Source of the DNA: Eubacteriales bacterium
GTDB taxonomy: Bacteria; Bacillota; Clostridia; Christensenellales; CAG-138
Assembly: GCA_028703645.1 (NCBI GenBank)
Contig: JAQVML010000035.1
Span: forward strand, 1 to 8,890
Reading direction: 5' to 3'
Length of the DNA: 8,890 nt
Shown: positions 5,918 through 8,890 of the stretch, piece by piece
How the letters are laid out: every line of letters starts with the position of its first letter
Numbering within the stretch: position 1 is the stretch's first letter
Made by a program: the position numbers and the translations under genes
Notes under the pieces: model-generated
Database searches by the model: none
Told to the model about the DNA's origin: nothing
What the model saw: the letters and a program-made list of their open reading frames with translations, nothing else

Positions 5918-8329
5918 ATGAACAAAAAGACCAGCAAAGTCCTGGCGGCGCTGTTGGCACTGATCATGTGCCTCGGCGTTCTGGCGGCTTGCCAGCCGAA
6001 GGCGACCACGCCCCTTGTAGTGGCAGAGGGAGAATTCTCCGAGAAGTTCTCCCCGTTCTTTGCGGACACGGTTTACGATGTCAATGTCATGGAGATGACG
6101 CAACTTCCCATGCTGACAACCGACCGCGTGGGCGGCATCGTCTACAACGCGATTAAAGGTGAAAAAATCCCCTACAATGGAACGGATTACACCTATACCG
6201 GACCTTGCGACGTCTCCGTCAAATATGACGAAGCGGCCGATGTCACCACCTATACCATCAAGCTCAAAGAGGGCGTGAAGTTCTCCGACGGCGTTGAGGC
6301 AACGGCTGACGACATCATCTTCACGTACTATGTGTTTGCCGACCCGTCCTATGTCGGCTCCACAACCCTTGGCTCCTATAATATCATTGGTCTGAAGAAC
6401 TATCAGACGCAGACTTCTGATGAAGTTTACACTAAGTATGACGCCATGTTTGACGCCATCTTTGCGGCAGGCCCCGACCACGTTTGGGCGGCAACCGACG
6501 CCTGGACACAGGAACAGCAGACCGCTCTTTGGGACGGCATCACTGCGGAGTGGAAAGCCGACCTTCAGGCGATCGTCGATTACGTCATCGCGAACTATCT
6601 GACGGATGACAACGTTCCCAGCGCGTTTGCCGGCAAAACCGCGGCGGACGTGACCGAAGATATGTATCCCGCTTACACGCTCGCAATGTGGAACTTCGCG
6701 AAGGTGAATGACGACGGCACCATGACTGGAAACGGAACCGGAACCGTCTACGATCTCACCAAAGCGATGCCCACCATCGACGATGTGTATAACGAAGCGT
6801 ACGCCCTCTATGGCGGCGATCCCGCTGCCTATTGGACAAGCGAGAACGCGGGTAACGTGGACAGCTCCGACGTGGTCGGCACCGTGAAGTCGGGCTTCAT
6901 CTCCACGCAGGGTTCTCTGGATCCGGCGATGGCTGGCGGTGTTCCGAACATCACCGGTATTCAAAAAGTCGACAACTACACCGTCGAAGTGAAGACCAAT
7001 GGCTATGAAGCACCCGCGGTCTACACCATCTGCGGACTGTACCTGACGCCGCTGCACTACTACGGTGATAAGGCGCAGTATGATTACGCGAACAACAAGT
7101 TTGGTCACCCGTTCGGCGATCTCTCGCTTGCACAGGCCAAGACGACAGAACCCATGGGTATTGGGCCCTACAAATTTGTGAAGTATGATAACCGTATCGT
7201 CTACTTCGAGGCGAACGAGAACTACTTCAAAGGCGAACCCGCCACCAAGGACGTGCAGTTCAAAGAGACCATCGATTCCGAAATCGTTGCCGGTATCGCG
7301 GCGGGTACGGTTGACGTGGGAGACGTGAGCGGCTCCAAGAAGAACTACGAAGAAATCGCCGGCTACAACAGCAATGGTGAAATCTCCGGCGACGTGGTCC
7401 ACACCGTCAAGGCGGACTACCTCGGCTACGGCTATATCGGCATGAACGCGGACAACATCCTCGTTGGCACCGATCCGGCAAGCGCAGAGTCCAAGGATCT
7501 CAGAAAAGCGATTGCCACAGTGCTGTCCGTCTACCGCGACGCGGCCTATGACAGCTACTATGGCGAAGCTGCTTCCGTCATCAACTACCCGATCTCCAAC
7601 ACCTCCTGGGCCGCTCCGCAGGCGACCGACGAGGGTTATAAGGTTGCATTCTCCACAGACGTGGACGGCAACCCGATCTACACCTCCGCCATGACGACGG
7701 ATGAGAAATATGCCGCGGCGCTTACGGCTGCCATCGGATATTTCAAAGCTGCCGGCTTTACCTATGACGAAGCGACCGGCAAGCTCACCGCAGCTCCGGA
7801 AGGCGCAAAGCTGAGCTATGAAGCAGTCATCGGCGCAGACGGCATCGGCGATCACCCCTCGTTCGCGGTTCTCACGGACGCGTCGGCGGCGCTTGCCACC
7901 ATCGGCTTCGAACTCAAGATCAACGACCTCACCGATACCTCCGTCCTGTGGGATATGCTGGACGCGGGCTCCCAGGAAATCTGGTGCGCAGCGTGGCAGG
8001 CAACCATCGATCCGGATATGTACCAGGTCTATCACAGCTCCGGTATCGTTGGCAGAGGCGGCTCTGATTCCAACCACTACCACATTGACGACGCGACGCT
8101 GGATCAGCTGATCGTTGACGCCCGTAAGAGCGACGACCAGAGCTACCGCAAGGCGATCTATCGTCAGGCGCTCGACCTCATCGCCGATTGGGCGGTTGAA
8201 ATTCCGGCCTATCAGCGCCAGAACAGCACGGTCTTCTCCGCAGCTCGTGTCAACCTCGACACGGTCACGCCGGATATCACCACGTTCTGGACTTGGCTGA
8301 AAGAGATCGAGAAAGTCGCAATGCAGTAA
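5918..8329 (+). CDS. ABC transporter substrate-binding lipoprotein, family 5 (Opp/Dpp type), enlarged
   Basis: This is an 803-aa extracytoplasmic solute receptor. It has a Lys-rich n-region, a hydrophobic core and an LAAC lipobox (22-25), so Cys25 would be lipidated and anchored to the membrane. The family signature lies at about 111-137, with the core KEGVKFSDG (117-125) followed by ADDIIFTY (130-137). Typical later features are YTVEVKTNGYEAPAVYT (354-370), the GIGPYKFVKY block (414-423), a conserved NENYFKG (433-439), YLGYGYIGMN (501-510) and a C-terminal region ending in the aromatic-rich FWTWLK (790-795). OppA/DppA proteins are usually about 500-600 aa; the excess here sits mainly at about 165-342, between the first signature and the second. 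The start follows AAGGAGG by 7 nt, an excellent ribosome binding site. The ligand could be peptides, but oligosaccharides are also bound by this family and fit the GH127 neighbour better. High expression is likely, given the promoter, the ribosome binding site and the downstream hairpin. Confidence 0.93.
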   Translation: MNKKTSKVLAALLALIMCLGVLAACQPKATTPLVVAEGEFSEKFSPFFADTVYDVNVMEMTQLPMLTTDRVGGIVYNAIKGEKIPYNGTDYTYTGPCDVSVKYDEAADVTTYTIKLKEGVKFSDGVEATADDIIFTYYVFADPSYVGSTTLGSYNIIGLKNYQTQTSDEVYTKYDAMFDAIFAAGPDHVWAATDAWTQEQQTALWDGITAEWKADLQAIVDYVIANYLTDDNVPSAFAGKTAADVTEDMYPAYTLAMWNFAKVNDDGTMTGNGTGTVYDLTKAMPTIDDVYNEAYALYGGDPAAYWTSENAGNVDSSDVVGTVKSGFISTQGSLDPAMAGGVPNITGIQKVDNYTVEVKTNGYEAPAVYTICGLYLTPLHYYGDKAQYDYANNKFGHPFGDLSLAQAKTTEPMGIGPYKFVKYDNRIVYFEANENYFKGEPATKDVQFKETIDSEIVAGIAAGTVDVGDVSGSKKNYEEIAGYNSNGEISGDVVHTVKADYLGYGYIGMNADNILVGTDPASAESKDLRKAIATVLSVYRDAAYDSYYGEAASVINYPISNTSWAAPQATDEGYKVAFSTDVDGNPIYTSAMTTDEKYAAALTAAIGYFKAAGFTYDEATGKLTAAPEGAKLSYEAVIGADGIGDHPSFAVLTDASAALATIGFELKINDLTDTSVLWDMLDAGSQEIWCAAWQATIDPDMYQVYHSSGIVGRGGSDSNHYHIDDATLDQLIVDARKSDDQSYRKAIYRQALDLIADWAVEIPAYQRQNSTVFSAARVNLDTVTPDITTFWTWLKEIEKVAMQ

Positions 8330-8350
8330 AACTGCATATATAATCAAATC

Positions 8351-8392
8351 GAACTTTGCGCCCGCTGCCAATCTGCGGCGGGCGCAAAGTTC
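8351..8392 (+). terminator. Intergenic stem-loop between binding protein and permease (attenuator/stabiliser)
   Basis: An 18-bp stem (8351-8368 with 8375-8392, all Watson-Crick except one T-G pair) encloses a CAATCT loop. It begins 21 nt after the binding-protein stop. The sequence after it, CTGTCGTTATTG, has no real T-run, so it is unlikely to be a full terminator. Similar hairpins after binding-protein genes protect the upstream mRNA or partly terminate, giving more receptor than permease. That role is inferred here. Confidence 0.75.
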
Positions 8393-8414
8393 CTGTCGTT
8401 ATTGAGGGGTGGCC

Positions 8415-8890
8415 ATGACAAAATTTATTGTTCGAAGGCTGATACTAGGCGCATTTATCATATTTTTCGGTGCGATGGTGGCGTATGCGGTTGTCCGCAG
8501 TCTGCCGACCTCGTTTGTGGAGCGCATGGCGCGGCAACTCAGCGCGCTGCCCGGCGCGAAGAGTTACAGTGAGCTGATCACTCAGCTCAACAAGATGTAC
8601 GGCCTCGATAGTTCGGTGCTCGAAGGATTTTTCAAATGGTTCGGGTACGCGATTCGCGGGGAGTTCGGGTATTCCTGGAAGTTTAACCAGCCCGTTATTG
8701 AGAAATTCAACAGCGTGATCTGGTACTCCGTGATCATCAATGTGTTCACGTTCATTTTGCAGGCTGTGATCTGCATTCCGCTTGGCATTCTCGCCGCGCG
8801 CGAGCAATACAGTGCGACCGACTACACAGTCACCGTGATCGCACTGATGGGAATTTCGCTGCCCACGTTTTTCCTTGCGACGATTTTGAA
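8415..8890 (+). CDS. ABC transporter permease, DppB/OppB type, 3' end outside window
   Basis: There are 158 complete codons before the window edge. The N-terminus, TKFIVRRLILG, is followed by a membrane segment at about 8-28, a long extracytoplasmic stretch (29-100) and segments at about 103-127 and 139-158. The pattern of DppB/OppB permeases is clear: YGLD (62-65), FKWFGYAIRGEFGYSW (73-88), PVIEKF (93-98), IPLGILAARE (121-130), a conserved Asp (136) and the ISLPTFFLA run (147-155). The family's usual PGDP motif near residue 30 is replaced by RSLPTSF. The start has GAGGGG (8404-8409), with GAGG 7 nt before the ATG. It forms a heteromeric permease with a second subunit, which together with ATPases should lie beyond the right edge. 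It is in the same operon as the binding protein, separated from it by a hairpin. Confidence 0.92.
   Translation, partial: MTKFIVRRLILGAFIIFFGAMVAYAVVRSLPTSFVERMARQLSALPGAKSYSELITQLNKMYGLDSSVLEGFFKWFGYAIRGEFGYSWKFNQPVIEKFNSVIWYSVIINVFTFILQAVICIPLGILAAREQYSATDYTVTVIALMGISLPTFFLATIL

Noticed and set aside
5882..8371. 829-aa reading frame on the - strand
   Set aside because: It mirrors the binding-protein gene in register, lacks a recognisable domain, and its Val/Arg/Asp-rich composition is the complement of the sense codons; the sense gene has a perfect ribosome binding site, lipobox and family motifs.
1..8890. Mobile elements, CRISPR, tRNA, rRNA, toxin-antitoxin or defence genes
   Set aside because: No transposase or integrase motif, spaced direct-repeat array, cloverleaf or rRNA-like stretch was seen on either strand. 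The gene set is an ordinary sugar-utilisation locus rather than a new system.

Overview
The window looks like a carbohydrate-uptake and degradation locus from a moderately GC-rich Firmicute, probably an uncultured gut or rumen Clostridia. The signs are strong AGGAGG-type ribosome binding sites, a lysine-led lipoprotein signal peptide with an LAAC lipobox, sigma70-like promoter hexamers in AT-rich gaps, and a DUF1680/GH127 enzyme next to sugar-type transporters. This assignment is inferred from style and content; no phylogenetic marker gene is present.

Layout: (1) Bases 1-1487, + strand: the 3' part of an Asp-box (BNR) beta-propeller protein of the sialidase-like superfamily; its start lies left of the window. 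(2) A perfect 15-bp bidirectional terminator at 1504-1537 separates it from a convergent operon. (3) Bases 4892-1554, - strand: a two-gene operon of a cytoplasmic GH127 beta-L-arabinofuranosidase-family enzyme followed, 6 nt later, by a 12-helix MFS transporter whose Shine-Dalgarno lies in the last codons of the enzyme gene. (4) Bases 4893-5288: a 396-nt divergent regulatory region with promoter-like elements on both strands. (5) From 5289, + strand: a small four-helix membrane protein of unknown function, then a large (803 aa) family-5 lipoprotein substrate-binding protein with its own promoter, then a strong intergenic hairpin, then the start of a DppB/OppB-type ABC permease that runs off the right edge.

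How the genes may work together (inference): an ABC importer (binding protein, permease, presumably a second permease and ATPases beyond the edge) and an MFS transporter bring in small glycosides or oligosaccharides. The GH127 enzyme, which has no signal peptide, would trim arabinofuranosyl or related residues in the cytoplasm. The propeller protein may act on the same class of glycans, but its substrate cannot be read from the sequence. I see no mobile element, CRISPR array, tRNA, rRNA, defence or biosynthetic system. The most distinctive items are the long insert in the binding protein, the basic Lys/Pro-rich insert in the GH127 enzyme, the hairpin touching the MFS ribosome binding site, a CcpA/LacI-like operator next to the binding-protein promoter, and the unassigned small membrane protein leading the ABC operon.
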